Shown here: piece by piece, positions 40,274-51,213 of the stretch | Numbering within the stretch: the first letter of the stretch is position 1 | Layout: each line of letters opens with the position of its first letter | DNA from: Streptomyces halstedii | GTDB lineage: Bacteria; Actinomycetota; Actinomycetes; Streptomycetales; Streptomycetaceae | Assembly: GCA_000720535.1 (NCBI GenBank) | Contig: JOAZ01000004.1 | Span: forward strand, 1-64,000 | DNA: 64,000 nt | Direction: 5' to 3' | The notes under the pieces: model-generated | Told to the model about the DNA's origin: nothing | Databases searched by the model: none | What the model saw: only the letters and a program-made list of their open reading frames with translations | Translations under genes and position numbers: made by a program

Positions 40274-40420
40274 TGGGTCAACGACGGCGGCTACGGGGTT
40301 CTGCGCGAGTACATGACCGACGCGGTCGGCGCCACCACCCATACCGAGCTCGTCCGCCCCTACTTCACCGCTCTCGCCGAGTCTTTCGGCATCCCGGCCA
40401 CACTGTTGTCCCCCGCCACC
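40274..40420 (+). pseudogene. Fragment of a thiamine-pyrophosphate-dependent enzyme
   Basis: The frame reads VNDGGYGVLREYMTDAVGAT followed by THTELVRPYFTALAESFGIPA, which closely resembles the C-terminal TPP-binding domain of acetolactate-synthase-like or benzoylformate-decarboxylase-like enzymes (pattern NDGGYG...PDF..LAESFG). It has no start, no upstream domain, and runs into unrelated Pro/Arg-rich sequence. It is a relic of a larger gene, about 47 residues, left at the island edge. Confidence 0.55.
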
Positions 40421-40664
40421 CCCAGGCTGACCACGCGTAGTCCCTCGCCACCCCGGCCCCTCCGTCGTCGTCCTCCCAGCGGCCCTGAAGCTCTTCGCCC
40501 CGACCCGCCTCTGAGCGCAGCTGGACCAAGATCCCCCAAACCCTCCCGCCGGACCGTCCCGGACGGTATGTTCCGGTCCGCGGGGGCGGCACCGCAGGCC
40601 AGGTGCCACCCGCCGGGCCGATGTCAGAGGCCACGACTAGGCTGAATGCGGAGAGGAGGACGGT

Positions 40665-41927
40665 GTGCTGCTGAGATTCCGCGTGGCGAACGTGCGGTCC
40701 CTGCGTGACGAACAAGAACTGTCCTTCATCGAGCCCGAGGGCGAGAGCGGGGTCGACGGGTCGGCGAACCCGGTGGAGCTGGCGGGCGGCGGAACCGTGG
40801 GAGTCTTCCCGCTCCTCGCCGTTTTCGGAGCGAACGCTTCCGGCAAGTCGAACGTGCTCAGCGCCCTCGGCGACATGCGGCACGCGGTGCTCAACTCCTA
40901 CGCTCGCTGGGCGTCCTACGAGGGCGTCCCCCGCCACGTTTTCGCGCTGAACCCGAAGAGCGAGGATGAACCGTCCTTCTTCGAGGTTGACATCGTCATC
41001 GACTCCATCCGCTGGACGTACGGCTTCGAGCTCGGCGCCGACCGGGTCGAGTCCGAGTGGCTGCACAGCTACCCGCGCGGCCGCCGCCAGGAGTGGCTGG
41101 ACCGCGACGCGTCCCGGACCGAGGTCTACAGGTGGCCGGGCGGCCGAGTCCGCGACCGATCCCAACTCGTGCGCCGCACCCGGCCGAACGCCCTGCTGCT
41201 CTCCACGGCCGGCACGGACAACCATCCGCAGCTCTCCCCGCTTTTCCACTGGTTCCGGCGCAATCTGTGGTCGATCGACCCGGAGGCCGAACGCCCTCAG
41301 CGCGAGGCGTTCACGACCAGGGAGCTCGCCGGGGACCGCGCCCAGCGGATCCAGGAACTGCTCAGGGTCGCGGATCTCGGCATCACAGGGGCCTCTGTCG
41401 TGCAGGAGGACCCGGGGAAGAGCTCGGTGAAACTGACCCACCGGTCGGCGGGCGGGGACGTAGCCTTCGACTGGTCGGAGGAGTCCTACGGCACCCGCTC
41501 CTGGTTCGCCCTTCTGGGCCCGCTGCTGCTGGCCCTTGACGAGGGCGCGGTGCTGCTCATCGACGAGCTCGACGCCAGCCTGCACTCCCGGTTCGCCGCC
41601 GAGGTTGTGCGGCTCTTCCACGACCCCCTCGCGAATCCCAGGGGTGCGCAGCTCGTCTTTACCTCCCACGACGCGACGATGCTGACCACCCCCAGCGGGG
41701 GGCGGCTGCTGGAGCCCGGGCAGGTGTGGCTGACGCAGAAGGACAAGGACGGGGCGACCGAGCTCTACCCGCTGACGGACGCGGAACCGGGCGAGGAGGA
41801 GGACCTCACCCACTCCTACCTCGCGGGGGCATTCGGCGGCGTTCCGTCCCTGCTCGAGGGGCAGATCGCGCGGCGGTTGGCGACGGCGCGGGAGACCGGG
41901 GCGTACGAAGGGGCGGGACAGAGCTGA
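40665..41927 (+). CDS. AAA15-family ATPase, RloA-like
   Basis: 420 residues from GTG 40665, with GGAGG six bases upstream. It starts LLRFRVANVRSLRDEQELSF, the usual opening of OLD/RloA-like ATPases; the P-loop FGANASGKSN is near residue 56, an ABC-type signature region in DWSEESYGTRSWFALL, and the Walker B VLLIDELDASLH near 296, then FTSHDATML. These ATPases act as the sensor half of two-gene defence modules or in anticodon-nuclease-like systems. The stop overlaps the start of the RloB-like gene (TGATG), showing one functional unit. Position beside a type I restriction operon is the classic setting of rlo (restriction-linked) genes. Confidence 0.85.
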   Translation: MLLRFRVANVRSLRDEQELSFIEPEGESGVDGSANPVELAGGGTVGVFPLLAVFGANASGKSNVLSALGDMRHAVLNSYARWASYEGVPRHVFALNPKSEDEPSFFEVDIVIDSIRWTYGFELGADRVESEWLHSYPRGRRQEWLDRDASRTEVYRWPGGRVRDRSQLVRRTRPNALLLSTAGTDNHPQLSPLFHWFRRNLWSIDPEAERPQREAFTTRELAGDRAQRIQELLRVADLGITGASVVQEDPGKSSVKLTHRSAGGDVAFDWSEESYGTRSWFALLGPLLLALDEGAVLLIDELDASLHSRFAAEVVRLFHDPLANPRGAQLVFTSHDATMLTTPSGGRLLEPGQVWLTQKDKDGATELYPLTDAEPGEEEDLTHSYLAGAFGGVPSLLEGQIARRLATARETGAYEGAGQS

Positions 41928-42610
41928 TGGCGAGGCCGCAGCGGGGAAACGACGCGTTGGGACGGTCCTCGAGGGGGGCGGGACAGCGGAGACGGGTGGT
42001 CTTCGTCTTCACCGAGGGCGAGGTGACCGAGCCCTCGTACCTCGACATCATCACCGAGGTGGGGGTACTGAAGAACCCTGCCGCCAAGGTCGAGCTGCGC
42101 ATCGCCAACCGAAAGAAGAAGAGCGACCGCAAGCCGATCGACCTCGTCGAGATGGCGGCGGACTTCCTGCGCGAGAAGACCCGCGAAGCCAAGCGCGCGA
42201 AGCTGAAGGGCGCCGCCGCCCAGCCGCAGGTCTGGTGTCTCTTCGACCACGACAACCACCCGCGTGTCCCCGAGGCGATGAAACTGGCCAAGGAGGCCGG
42301 TGTCCATGTCGCCTTCTCGCATCCGTGCTTCGAGGTGTGGCGGCTTGCCCACTACAAAGCGGTCACCGGTTCGTTCGAGGGGGTGTGCGATCTCGCGGCC
42401 GACCGGCTGCCCTTCCAGCGTGGCAGTGAGGACGCTGCCAATCCGAAGCTCGTCCTTCCCGACCAGGTCCTCGGCAGGTTCACACAGGCCCGCGACAACG
42501 CCCGACGCATGAACGACCAGCACGGTGACCATGTGCCCAGGTTCGACCGTGACCCGTACACGGACATGCATACCTTCGTCGAGGACGCACTCGGCATCGC
42601 CTCCTACTGA
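41927..42610 (+). CDS. rloB: RloB-family protein, partner of the upstream ATPase
   Basis: 227 residues from ATG 41927, translationally coupled to the ATPase. RloB motifs: FVFTEGEVTEPSYLD (near 25-40), VWCLFDHDNHP (near 102), and FSHPCFEVWRLAHY (near 129), followed by a charged C-terminus with RFTQARDNARRMNDQH. The acidic pattern TEGE ... FDHD resembles a Toprim-type metal site, which makes this the probable effector. Its activity has not been inferred beyond that. A Lys/Arg-rich segment (REKTREAKRAKLK) may contact nucleic acid. The type I operon starts 90 bp later. Confidence 0.82.
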   Translation: MARPQRGNDALGRSSRGAGQRRRVVFVFTEGEVTEPSYLDIITEVGVLKNPAAKVELRIANRKKKSDRKPIDLVEMAADFLREKTREAKRAKLKGAAAQPQVWCLFDHDNHPRVPEAMKLAKEAGVHVAFSHPCFEVWRLAHYKAVTGSFEGVCDLAADRLPFQRGSEDAANPKLVLPDQVLGRFTQARDNARRMNDQHGDHVPRFDRDPYTDMHTFVEDALGIASY

Positions 42611-42700
42611 CGTCCCCTGCAGACCGGCCTCCGCTGATTTCGGGATGGGGCCAGACGGCCATAAGGTCGGACCGTCATCTCAGGTCGTAGGGAGTCATAC

Positions 42701-45361
42701 GTGGCCAAGCTCACGCTCGCCCAGTTGGAGCGGCACCTGTTCGCCGCAGCCGACATCCTCCGGGGGACGATGGACGCCTCCGAGTACAAGGACTACATTT
42801 TCGGGCTGCTCTTCCTGAAGCGCGCCAATGACGAGTTCGAGGCGGCCCGGGAGCGGATCAAGGAGCAGGCGAAAAGGGACTGGGGCTTCGACGGCGAAGA
42901 ACTCGACGCCTTTCTGGAGCAAGAGGCCCCGTACCGCGAACGAGACGTGCTGTTCGTCCCCGAGAAGGCCAGGTGGCACGAGATCTCGGGCGTCACGCGC
43001 AACATCAACGAGAGTGTGCTGCGCCCTGCCCTTCAACTTCTCGAAGCGCAGAACGAGAAGCTCACGGGTCTCTTCGACCATCTGGACTTCAACCGCATCG
43101 GCGGCTCCGGCGCGGCCGCGGGCACGGCCACGCTGGCCGACAAGCGCCTGGAACTCCTCATCGCGCACTTTGGCCGGGTCCGGCTGCGCACGGACGACTT
43201 CGAGTTTCCCGACCTGATCGGCGCAGCCTACGAGTACCTGATCAAGGAGTTCGCTGACTCGGCCGGCCGCAAGGGCGGCGAGTTTTACACCCCGCGCGCC
43301 GTGGTGCGCATGATGGTCGAACTCCTCGCACCCACCCAGGGCATGCGGATCTACGACCCGTGCGTGGGCTCGGGAGGCATGCTCATCCACGCCGCGGAGT
43401 ACGTGGAGGAGCACGGCGGGGACACCTCCGACATGTTTTTCGCCGGCCAGGACGCCAACAGCGGCTCCTGGATCATGTCCACGATGAACATGGTCCTGCA
43501 CGGCGTGCGCCGCTTCGACCTGACCACCGGCGACACGCTGGCCAGGCCGACCCATGTCCCGACCTCGGACGCGGACCGCTTCGACGGCGTGCTCAGCAAC
43601 CCGCCGTTCTCGATGGACTACACGGCCACGGACCTGGCGCACAGGACCGAGCGGACCTACTACGGCCTGACCAGCGAGCGCGGCAAGGCCGACCTGATGT
43701 TCCTCCAGCACATGCTCTGGGAGACCAAGAAGGAGGGGCGCGGCGGCATGGTCATCACCGTCATGCCCCACGGGGTGCTGTTCCGGGGCGGCGGCGAGCA
43801 GCAGATCCGTACGAAGCTGCTCGACGAGGACGCCGTGGAGGCGGTCATCGGCCTCGCTCCGAACCTCTTCTACGGCACTGGCATCCCGGCCTGCATCCTG
43901 GTGCTGCGCCCGCCGGGCTGCAAGGGCCGGGACCGGTCGGAGAGGGAGCCGGAGCGCGCGGGGAAGGTCCTGTTCATCAACGCGGACCGCGAGTTCCACG
44001 CCGAGCGGGCGCAGAACGTGTTGCTGCCCGAGCACGCCGAGAAGATCACGACCACGTTCCGGACGTTCGCAGAGGTGCCCGGCTTCTCGCGCGTCGTGAC
44101 CCGCGAGGAGCTCGCCGAGAACGACGACAACCTCAACATCCGCCGCTACGTGGACAACACGCCGCCACCCGAGCCGCAGGACGTCAGGGCGCACCTGGTC
44201 GGCGGGGTGCCGCGCGCGGAGATCGAGGCGAAGGGCGAGCTGCTCGGCGCGTACGGGATCGGGGCGGACGACCTGTTCGCGGAGCGGTCGCCCGCCGACA
44301 CCGACTACCTGGACTTCCGGCCGGCCGACGCCCGCCCTGACCTGGGCGCGCTCGCCCGGCCGCGCGAAGAGGAGCTGCGGGCCGCGTTCGCCGAGTGGTG
44401 GGCGGCGGAGGCGAAGCACCTGGAAGCGGTGGCCGCGACACCGGAGCTGCTCGCCGAGTCCACCGCCTCCGAGCGCAAGGCCGCGCTGATGAGGTTGCGC
44501 GGCTCGCTGATGGGCTCCTTCGTCGACCGGCTCACCCAGGTCGGTCTCCTCGACCGGTACGCGCTCGCGGGCGCGGTCGCCGGGTGGTGGCACGAGGCCA
44601 AGTACGACCTGCTCGCCCTGTCGGAGAACGGGTTCGCGGGCGTGATCGACGGCTGGGTGGAGAACGTCGAGACCCTGCTCGCCCCCGAGCAGGACCCGCG
44701 CACCCAGAAGGAGCGCAAGCGAACCGCCGCGGAGCGGCGTCAGGCATACGACCACAAGCTTGTCGCCGCGATCGCCCCCGACTTCCTGATGGAGCTGAAG
44801 GAAGCGGACGCGCGCAAGGCGGAACTCGACGCGAAGTGGAAGGAACTCAACGGACGGTTGCCGAAGGAGCCGGTGGCAGGGGGTGGCTCGGCGGGTTCGG
44901 AGGCCAACGCCGATGCCGACGCTGACGGCGGCGAGGAGTCCGACGTCGACGTCGAGGAAGTCACCCTCTCAGTGGAGGAGTTGGCGACACTTTTGGCGGA
45001 GATCGCCGTCGTGAAGAAGGACCGTGCGAAGGCGGGCGCGGTGGTCAAGCGTCTGGAAACGGACTTCTGGTTCCCCTACCCGAGTGACCCGCCCACCCTG
45101 GGCGAGGAGCCGCCCCGGCTGTTCCGCGCCCGCGCGGCGCTGGACCCGGCCGCGGAGCGCCGGGTCGTGCTCGCTCTCCTCCGCGACGACCTCGCATCGA
45201 AGCTGAACGGCCATGTGGTCCGCTGGCAACGGGAGTTGGCGACGTCCTACGAGACGTGGGAGCACAAGTACGCGGTCTCGCTGGCCGAGATTCGCGCGGA
45301 CCGCGAGCGGGCGACGGCGAAACTGGACGGGTTCCTGAAGGAGCTGGGTTATGTCGACTAG
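42701..45361 (+). CDS. hsdM: Type I restriction-modification N6-adenine methyltransferase subunit
   Basis: 886 residues from GTG 42701 (GGGAG seven bases upstream). The N-terminal helical domain ([20 protein letters not shown]) precedes the methyltransferase core: AdoMet motif [10 protein letters not shown] (near 219) and catalytic NPPF as SNPPFSMDY (near 300). The C-terminal third is an extra helical region ([20 protein letters not shown]), making the protein far longer than the usual ~500-residue HsdM; such long HsdM versions exist in actinobacteria. It methylates the target adenine when assembled as M2S1 with HsdS. The stop overlaps the hsdS start by 11 bases. The Asp/Glu/Ala linker near 735 ([18 protein letters not shown]) is flexible. 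Confidence 0.93.
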   Translation: MAKLTLAQLERHLFAAADILRGTMDASEYKDYIFGLLFLKRANDEFEAARERIKEQAKRDWGFDGEELDAFLEQEAPYRERDVLFVPEKARWHEISGVTRNINESVLRPALQLLEAQNEKLTGLFDHLDFNRIGGSGAAAGTATLADKRLELLIAHFGRVRLRTDDFEFPDLIGAAYEYLIKEFADSAGRKGGEFYTPRAVVRMMVELLAPTQGMRIYDPCVGSGGMLIHAAEYVEEHGGDTSDMFFAGQDANSGSWIMSTMNMVLHGVRRFDLTTGDTLARPTHVPTSDADRFDGVLSNPPFSMDYTATDLAHRTERTYYGLTSERGKADLMFLQHMLWETKKEGRGGMVITVMPHGVLFRGGGEQQIRTKLLDEDAVEAVIGLAPNLFYGTGIPACILVLRPPGCKGRDRSEREPERAGKVLFINADREFHAERAQNVLLPEHAEKITTTFRTFAEVPGFSRVVTREELAENDDNLNIRRYVDNTPPPEPQDVRAHLVGGVPRAEIEAKGELLGAYGIGADDLFAERSPADTDYLDFRPADARPDLGALARPREEELRAAFAEWWAAEAKHLEAVAATPELLAESTASERKAALMRLRGSLMGSFVDRLTQVGLLDRYALAGAVAGWWHEAKYDLLALSENGFAGVIDGWVENVETLLAPEQDPRTQKERKRTAAERRQAYDHKLVAAIAPDFLMELKEADARKAELDAKWKELNGRLPKEPVAGGGSAGSEANADADADGGEESDVDVEEVTLSVEELATLLAEIAVVKKDRAKAGAVVKRLETDFWFPYPSDPPTLGEEPPRLFRARAALDPAAERRVVLALLRDDLASKLNGHVVRWQRELATSYETWEHKYAVSLAEIRADRERATAKLDGFLKELGYVD

Positions 45362-46589
45362 TGCCGACGTGCAGTGGGTCCCAGTGCGGGAACTCGGTGA
45401 AGTCCGTATGGGCAAGCAGCTTTCGCCGTCCAGCCGTGAGGCCGCAGGCCAGTTCCCGTACTTGCGCGTCGCGAATGTTCATCTGGGCCGGATCGAATAT
45501 GCCGACGTAAATGAGATGGGTTTCACGTCCGCAGAGCGGGTGACATACGGGCTCAAACCCGGTGACATCTTGCTCAATGAGGGGCAGAGTCTGGAACTCG
45601 TAGGGCGTAGTGCAATCTATGACCGCGCAGAGGGTGAGTTTTGTTTTCAGAATACACTGATTCGATTCCGGCCGAATGGTTGCATCCTCTCGGCTTACGC
45701 GCAGGTGGTTTTCGAACACTGGCTACGGTCTGGCGTGTTCGCTGCGATCGCCAAGCAGACGACCAGCATTGCACATCTGGGCGGTGATAGATTCGCGGCG
45801 TTGAAATTTCCATTGCTCCCAACCGGTGTGCAGCAGCGGATTGTCGCCGTGCTCGATAGCCTTGCGGAGCTGGAACGCCGCATCGAGGCGTCGATCGTCA
45901 AGTTGCGAAGCGTGCGGAAAGGGATCATCTCGGAACAATTCTCTCGGGCGGACGTGGAAGATGGGTCGCCGGCATCCCGACTTCGTACGCTGGATTCCCT
46001 CGCTGATGTGGGTAGTGGCCTCACTCTCGGCGGTATCTCCTCCGGTGGCACCCTACTGGAGGTTCCATATCTGCGCGTGGCGAACGTGCAGGACGGTTTT
46101 ATCTCGACGCTCGAAATGAAGTCGGTGCGCGTCACGCCCAGTGATATGGAGCGATTTCGGGTAAGGCGCGATGACGTCCTGGTCACGGAGGGGGGGGATT
46201 TTGATAAAGTGGGACGCGGTGCCGTCTGGGATGGGCGGATCGATCCTTGCTTGAATCAGAACCACGTCTTCCGTGTTCGCTGTGACAAAGAAGTCTTGGA
46301 CCCCCACTTCCTCAGTCTGTATATGTCATCAGCGGCTGGCCGCCGATACTTTCTACGAGTTGTCAAGCAGACGACGAATTTGGCCTCGATCAACTCATCT
46401 CAGCTCAAGGCAATGCCTGTTCCTTGTCCCCCTCTGGAAGAGCAGCGACGGACGGTCGAACTGGTCGGCTCGTGTGATGAGCAGATCGCTCAAGAGGAAG
46501 GTGGGCTTACGAAGTTGCGCGAGCTGAAAGTGGGACTCGTGGACGACTTGCTGTCCAGGCGGGTTGCCGTTTCGGTGGCCGGAGACTGA
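45351..46589 (+). CDS. hsdS: Type I restriction-modification specificity subunit
   Basis: 412 residues with two target-recognition halves, each opening with the same pattern: [16 protein letters not shown] ... [19 protein letters not shown] and [12 protein letters not shown] ... [19 protein letters not shown]. Each ends in a conserved spacer helix ([39 protein letters not shown]). Two halves imply a bipartite DNA target. GC is clearly lower than in hsdM and hsdR, with codons rare in Streptomyces (ATA, TTT, AAA), as expected for the horizontally exchanged recognition domains. The target sequence cannot be predicted from the residues. ATG 45351 lies within the end of hsdM. Confidence 0.92.
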   Translation: MSTSADVQWVPVRELGEVRMGKQLSPSSREAAGQFPYLRVANVHLGRIEYADVNEMGFTSAERVTYGLKPGDILLNEGQSLELVGRSAIYDRAEGEFCFQNTLIRFRPNGCILSAYAQVVFEHWLRSGVFAAIAKQTTSIAHLGGDRFAALKFPLLPTGVQQRIVAVLDSLAELERRIEASIVKLRSVRKGIISEQFSRADVEDGSPASRLRTLDSLADVGSGLTLGGISSGGTLLEVPYLRVANVQDGFISTLEMKSVRVTPSDMERFRVRRDDVLVTEGGDFDKVGRGAVWDGRIDPCLNQNHVFRVRCDKEVLDPHFLSLYMSSAAGRRYFLRVVKQTTNLASINSSQLKAMPVPCPPLEEQRRTVELVGSCDEQIAQEEGGLTKLRELKVGLVDDLLSRRVAVSVAGD

Positions 46590-46598
46590 GGAGTAGGG

Positions 46599-46614
46599 GC
46601 CCCCGCCGGGGGGG
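46599..46614 (+). terminator. GC hairpin after hsdS
   Basis: GCCCCC-GCC-GGGGGGC ten bases past the hsdS stop. It would end or attenuate the hsdM-hsdS message, leaving hsdR with its own promoter. Confidence 0.45.
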
Positions 46615-47618
46615 CAGGCGAGGAAGACGCCGGACCGTAGGGCTGTGACGAAGGTGGACTAGCTCGTCGCGGGGGACACGGCCGCTGCCCTGTCCGGGGT
46701 GTTCGAGCCGCGGACGGCGAGGCCCGAGGGGAGAGCGTCCAGTATCTCCACCCAGCTGCCACCCTCGAGGTTGCTGTAAAGAGGACTTGCGACAACCCAC
46801 GCAGAGCTGTTGAGATGCTGCGCTCAGTCATGGTGTTTGTCGTCTCTGCTGTCGCCCGGGAGAAGGGCGCGTGTCAATGTGCGGTCGGCTCGGGGCGAGG
46901 TGACGACGTTGCCGTCGTTCCGCTTTTCGAGCCAACCGCACAATTTCACTACCTCCTCACCGGTGAGGAGCACTAATGTCGAGCGGGGGCCCGACGGCAG
47001 CGCGAACGGCGTTCGCGCTGTGCCTCGCCGTGCACAGTGTCGACATCGGGTTCCGCTTTATCCACGGCGTGGAGGTGACTGCGTGCCCGGCCGCGCAAGG
47101 CAGACTGCCGGGACAGACCCCCCACGCACACGACCCGGTCGGCCGCAGACGCGGGACGGCTCCTGCCCTGGACCACGCTCGAGGGCAGGTCTTGCTACGT
47201 TATGGGCGGCGCCACCGGATGCATCTCCCGCGTCGCCGACACCGTCGAGGGCCTCGTACTCGACATGGCCGCCGAGCTGCTCGCCCACGCCGCCGACCTG
47301 CTGGCCGACCACCGCGCCTCCTCCGTGTAACTCCGCTTCCTGGGCGACCGGATGACCGAGGCCCGGCGGGACGTCGTCCGGATGACCCACAGCAGGGGCG
47401 CCCGCCTTCCGGCTCCGGAGCGGGAAGACAAGGAGGCCCGGGGGCCCCTGCGGAAGCGCCGCCGAGCGCTGACCGGAGCAAGCCTCCGCGCGGACGCACC
47501 ACCGCAATCCGGTACGTTTACACCCCTGTTCACCGCTCTCTCTCCTGTGCTCCTGGCGCGCCCCCATCCCGCCGCGCAGAATGGATCTCCAGGGGACGTA
47601 CGGGAGAGGCGTGGGCTC
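46615..47618. other. Interval between hsdS and hsdR
   Basis: About 1 kb with no convincing gene; frames are Pro/Arg-rich shadows. One 42-residue frame at 47202-47330 is listed with low confidence. A promoter for hsdR should be here; TATGGGCGG/TACGTTATG near 47195 is suggestive only. Confidence 0.4.
47202..47330 (+). CDS. Possible 42-residue peptide or gene relic
   Basis: MGGATGCISRVADTVEGLVL continues DMAAELLAHAADLLADHRAS to TAA. The amphipathic helix looks protein-like and codon use is Streptomyces-like, but the ribosome site is distant and the length is short. It may be the tail of a lost gene. Confidence 0.25.
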   Translation: MGGATGCISRVADTVEGLVLDMAAELLAHAADLLADHRASSV

Positions 47619-50600
47619 GTGGTGATGCAGGTGGAGCGGGACGAGGTGGAGCGGCCGCTGGTCGCGCAACTCAAGGCGATGGGGTGGACGCACCGGCCGG
47701 GTCGCGAGATCGGCACCCTCGACGTCGACACGCCCCTGCTCGCCGACCTTCTCGACCCTGCCCTGCGCCGGATTAACACCCGGGCCCTGGACGGCGTGCC
47801 CTGGATGGGCGCGAGCGACGTCGATCGCGCCATCTCGGCGCTCGCCCGTGTTCCGCTGGGCGAGGGGGTCGTCAAGGCCAACCTGGCGGCCACCGGACTG
47901 CTGCTCAGCGGACTCGTGCTGAGTAAGCCCTCCGCCGGGCACGGCGGGGCATCGGCCACGGTGCAGTACATCGAGTGGCATCCTGACCGGCTCGGTCTCA
48001 ACGACTTCACCGTGGTCGACCAGCTCCGGGTCAGGAATCGCGCGGGCAAGGACTCCGTCCTCGACGTCGTCCTCTTCGTGAACGGCATCCCACTCGTCGC
48101 CGTCGAGTGCAAGAGTCCCGACCTCGCCGAGCCCGTCCGCGAGGCTGTTCTCGACCTTCGGCACTATGCGGGCAACCCGGTCAAGGAGGAGGGAGCGCGG
48201 GCCCGTCCAGGGGAGGGAACCCGGCCCGCCGGCGTACCCGAGCTCTTCCGCACCGTGCAGCTGCTCGTTGCGGCGACCGGTGAGACCGCCCACCTGGGGA
48301 CGGTCACCTCCGGTCCCGAGCACTTCCACCCCTGGCGCAGCGTCGAGCCCGAGGACGGCGGCACCCTGCGGCGTGAACTCCTTACGGCGGGGCCCGTGCC
48401 GGACGCCGACGGGTCCGCGCCGGCAGCACTCGGCGAGCAGCAGAAGCTGGTGGGCGTGGTACTGCGTCCCGCGGCGCTGCTCAACATCGTGCTGCACTAC
48501 GTGATCGAGCTGCCAGTCGAGACCGACTCCGGCGCCACGGTGACCGTCAAGGCCGTCGCCCGTCACCAGCAGTACCGGGCCGCCGAGAAGGCTGTACGGC
48601 GGCTGCTCGATGGGCGGGCCCGGAGCGGGCCGACGACCGAGGACGAGCGCGGCGGCGTCATCTGGCACACCCAGGGCTCCGGCAAGAGCCTGACCATGAC
48701 CTTCCTCGTCCGGCGGGTCCACTCGCACCCGAGGCTGAGCGAGTTCACCGTCGTGGTCGTCACCGACCGCACCCAGTTGCAGACGCAGCTCACCGAGGCG
48801 CTGGACACGAGCGGGTCCGAGGTCGTGACGGCCGACACCCGCACCGAACTGGAGGGCCTGCTGCGGGCGGGCGGTCGGCGGGTCGTGTTCGGGATGATCC
48901 AGAAGTACGGGGTCGGGCTCACCTTCTCCGGGGACGCCGAGCAGGACGAGGACGGCCGCGACCTGGCGGAGGAGTACGCGGAGGCTGAGCGGACCCGCGC
49001 CGGTACGCGCGCCGAGGTGGCGCCGCCCGTGCCTAACTTCCCGGAGTGCAACACGTCCCCCGCCATGCTCGTTCTGGTCGACGAGGCGCACCGCTCGCAC
49101 ACCAGCGTGCTGCACGCCGCTCTGCGCAAAGCCATCCCGAACGCGGCGAAGATCGGGTTCACCGGAACGCCCATCACCACTGGGCGGGAGGAGGACACCC
49201 GCCGGATCTTCGGGCGCGGTGACTCCCCGCGCGGTTTCCTGGATGAGTACCGGATGGAGGACGCCGAGCATGATGAGGTCGTCGTCCGCATCCGCTACGA
49301 GGGGCGCACCGGTGAGGGAGAGGTCAAGGACGGGGCAAGCCTCGACCGCCGGTTTGACGACCTGGTCCGTGACCGCACACCGGAGGAGAAGACCGCGCTG
49401 CTGAAGCGCTGGCCCACCGGAAGCGACGTCGCCGAGTCCGAGCCCATGATCGCGGCCAAGGCCGAGGACATGCTGAAGCACTGGGTGACCACCGTGCTGC
49501 CCGGCGGCTTCAAGGCGCAGGTCGCGGCCGTCAGCCGGAAGGCCGCCGTGGAGTACCACCACGCGCTGCGGGCGGCCCGCGACCGGCTCCTGGAGGAACT
49601 GGACGGCTACGACCCCGAGTCGGTCGCCGGCACTCCGCCGGAGAAGCTGGAGGGCCGGCTGCGCTATCTCCACCAGGCCCACCAGTTCCGGGCCCTGCTG
49701 CGCCGTGTCGACTTCGTGCCCGTCATCTCGCCGAGCACCGGCAGCAAGCACGGCCAGTGGGCGGAGTGGACCGACTCCAGGCGGCAGGAGGCGTACATCG
49801 CACGCTTCCAGAAGGCGTTCCCACTGCTGCCCCCCGACTCAGTGTGGACCCCGACGACTGCGGTGACTCCGCCGGCCCCGACCCTTGAAGCAGAGGCGGC
49901 CGACCGGAACGCGGACCATCCCTGGTCCCACGCCGTCACAGAGCCCCCTGCGTCCCCGCGCGGGATCGTGCCCGACCCGGTGCACCCCGACAGCCCCATC
50001 GCGATGCTGATCGTGAAGTCGATGCTGCTCACCGGCTTCGACGCCCCCCGAGAGCAGGTCCTCTACCTGGACCGCCCGATCCGCGGCGCCGAACTGCTCC
50101 AGGCCGTCGCCCGCGTCAACCGGCCGCACCCGGGCAAGGAGATCGGCTACGTCGTCGACTACTACGGCGTCTTCGGCCATCTGAACAAGGCGCTGGCCGG
50201 ATACCGGGAGGCCGACCAGCACGACACGATGCGCAGCATGTCGGTGGAGATCGAAGGTCTCGAACCCGCCGCCGCCGTCGTGCGAGGCCTCCTCCGGGAC
50301 CTCGGTGTCACGGACGCCGACCTGACCGACCCGGTGCGGCTGCGTGCCGCCCTGGACCGGTTCGAGGACGAGGACACCCGGCTCGCGTTCGACACGGCAC
50401 TGCACGACTTCCTGGACACGATGGAACGCGTACTGCCGCACGAGGCTGCCCTCGACTACGTGAACGAAGCCCGGCACTGGGGGCTGCTCCAGAAGCGCGT
50501 GCGCCGCCTGTTCCGGGACGCCGAGGGCGGCACGTTCACCCTCCGCAGGTACGGCCGGAAGGTCCGGGCCATGATCGCCGAGCATCTGGAGGGGCCGGAG

Positions 50601-51209
50601 ATCGAGGAGGCGATTCCGCCCGTCTGGATCACCGCGGACGGCTTCGACGACGCGGTGCGCAGCCTGCCGCCCCGCGAGGCGGCGGCCGAAATGGGGCACG
50701 CGCTGCGGTTCCACCTGGAGGAGCGGGTCAGGCGGGAGGACCCGGAGAAATACCAGCGCCTGTCGGAACGCCTTGAGGAGATCCTCCGGATGACTCCCGA
50801 CCGGTTCGAGGAGCAGGCCGAGAAGTTCGCACGCCTGATCGAGGAGGCCAGGCAGGAGTACGAGGAGGACCCGGAGGTCGCCGGCCTCAGCCCGCTGGAG
50901 CAGAGGACCTACCGCCTGCTGGTCCAGCTCATGGCGGACAGCAGTGAGGTCAGGAACACCGGGGACGACATCCGCCCGCTCGTCGGTCAGCTGTGCGACG
51001 TGGCGGCCGAGACGATGGTGAAGGTCTCCTACCAGGGGCAGAGCCAGGACCTGGCCACCTTGGCCGGGGTCATCCAGGGAAGGCTGCTGGCGGGCGGGCT
51101 CCGGCCCGCGGGCAAGGACTGGGCTCCGCTGAAGGCAATGGCCGAGCGACTCGCCTCCTTCGCGAACGACAACCGCCGCCAGTTCCTGGGCAGGGCGAGA
51201 GGAGAATAG
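47619..51209 (+). CDS. hsdR: Type I restriction enzyme endonuclease/translocase subunit
   Basis: 1196 residues from GTG 47619 (GAGAGG nine bases upstream); the open frame extends to 47352, but that part is basic and low-complexity. The nuclease core is VLDVVLFVNGIPLVAVECKS (PD-(D/E)xK with ECK near 162). The superfamily-2 motor has HTQGSGKSLTM (near 350), VDEAHRS (near 488) and GFTGTPI, then MLLTGFDAPREQVLYLDRP and VARVNRPHPGK. The C-terminal helical domain (YRLLVQLMADSSEVRN) binds the methylase. With HsdM and HsdS all three subunits are intact, so the system should be active. It is followed after 4 bp by the metallopeptidase gene, suggesting co-translation. Confidence 0.93.
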   Translation: MVMQVERDEVERPLVAQLKAMGWTHRPGREIGTLDVDTPLLADLLDPALRRINTRALDGVPWMGASDVDRAISALARVPLGEGVVKANLAATGLLLSGLVLSKPSAGHGGASATVQYIEWHPDRLGLNDFTVVDQLRVRNRAGKDSVLDVVLFVNGIPLVAVECKSPDLAEPVREAVLDLRHYAGNPVKEEGARARPGEGTRPAGVPELFRTVQLLVAATGETAHLGTVTSGPEHFHPWRSVEPEDGGTLRRELLTAGPVPDADGSAPAALGEQQKLVGVVLRPAALLNIVLHYVIELPVETDSGATVTVKAVARHQQYRAAEKAVRRLLDGRARSGPTTEDERGGVIWHTQGSGKSLTMTFLVRRVHSHPRLSEFTVVVVTDRTQLQTQLTEALDTSGSEVVTADTRTELEGLLRAGGRRVVFGMIQKYGVGLTFSGDAEQDEDGRDLAEEYAEAERTRAGTRAEVAPPVPNFPECNTSPAMLVLVDEAHRSHTSVLHAALRKAIPNAAKIGFTGTPITTGREEDTRRIFGRGDSPRGFLDEYRMEDAEHDEVVVRIRYEGRTGEGEVKDGASLDRRFDDLVRDRTPEEKTALLKRWPTGSDVAESEPMIAAKAEDMLKHWVTTVLPGGFKAQVAAVSRKAAVEYHHALRAARDRLLEELDGYDPESVAGTPPEKLEGRLRYLHQAHQFRALLRRVDFVPVISPSTGSKHGQWAEWTDSRRQEAYIARFQKAFPLLPPDSVWTPTTAVTPPAPTLEAEAADRNADHPWSHAVTEPPASPRGIVPDPVHPDSPIAMLIVKSMLLTGFDAPREQVLYLDRPIRGAELLQAVARVNRPHPGKEIGYVVDYYGVFGHLNKALAGYREADQHDTMRSMSVEIEGLEPAAAVVRGLLRDLGVTDADLTDPVRLRAALDRFEDEDTRLAFDTALHDFLDTMERVLPHEAALDYVNEARHWGLLQKRVRRLFRDAEGGTFTLRRYGRKVRAMIAEHLEGPEIEEAIPPVWITADGFDDAVRSLPPREAAAEMGHALRFHLEERVRREDPEKYQRLSERLEEILRMTPDRFEEQAEKFARLIEEARQEYEEDPEVAGLSPLEQRTYRLLVQLMADSSEVRNTGDDIRPLVGQLCDVAAETMVKVSYQGQSQDLATLAGVIQGRLLAGGLRPAGKDWAPLKAMAERLASFANDNRRQFLGRARGE

Positions 51210-51213
51210 GCGG

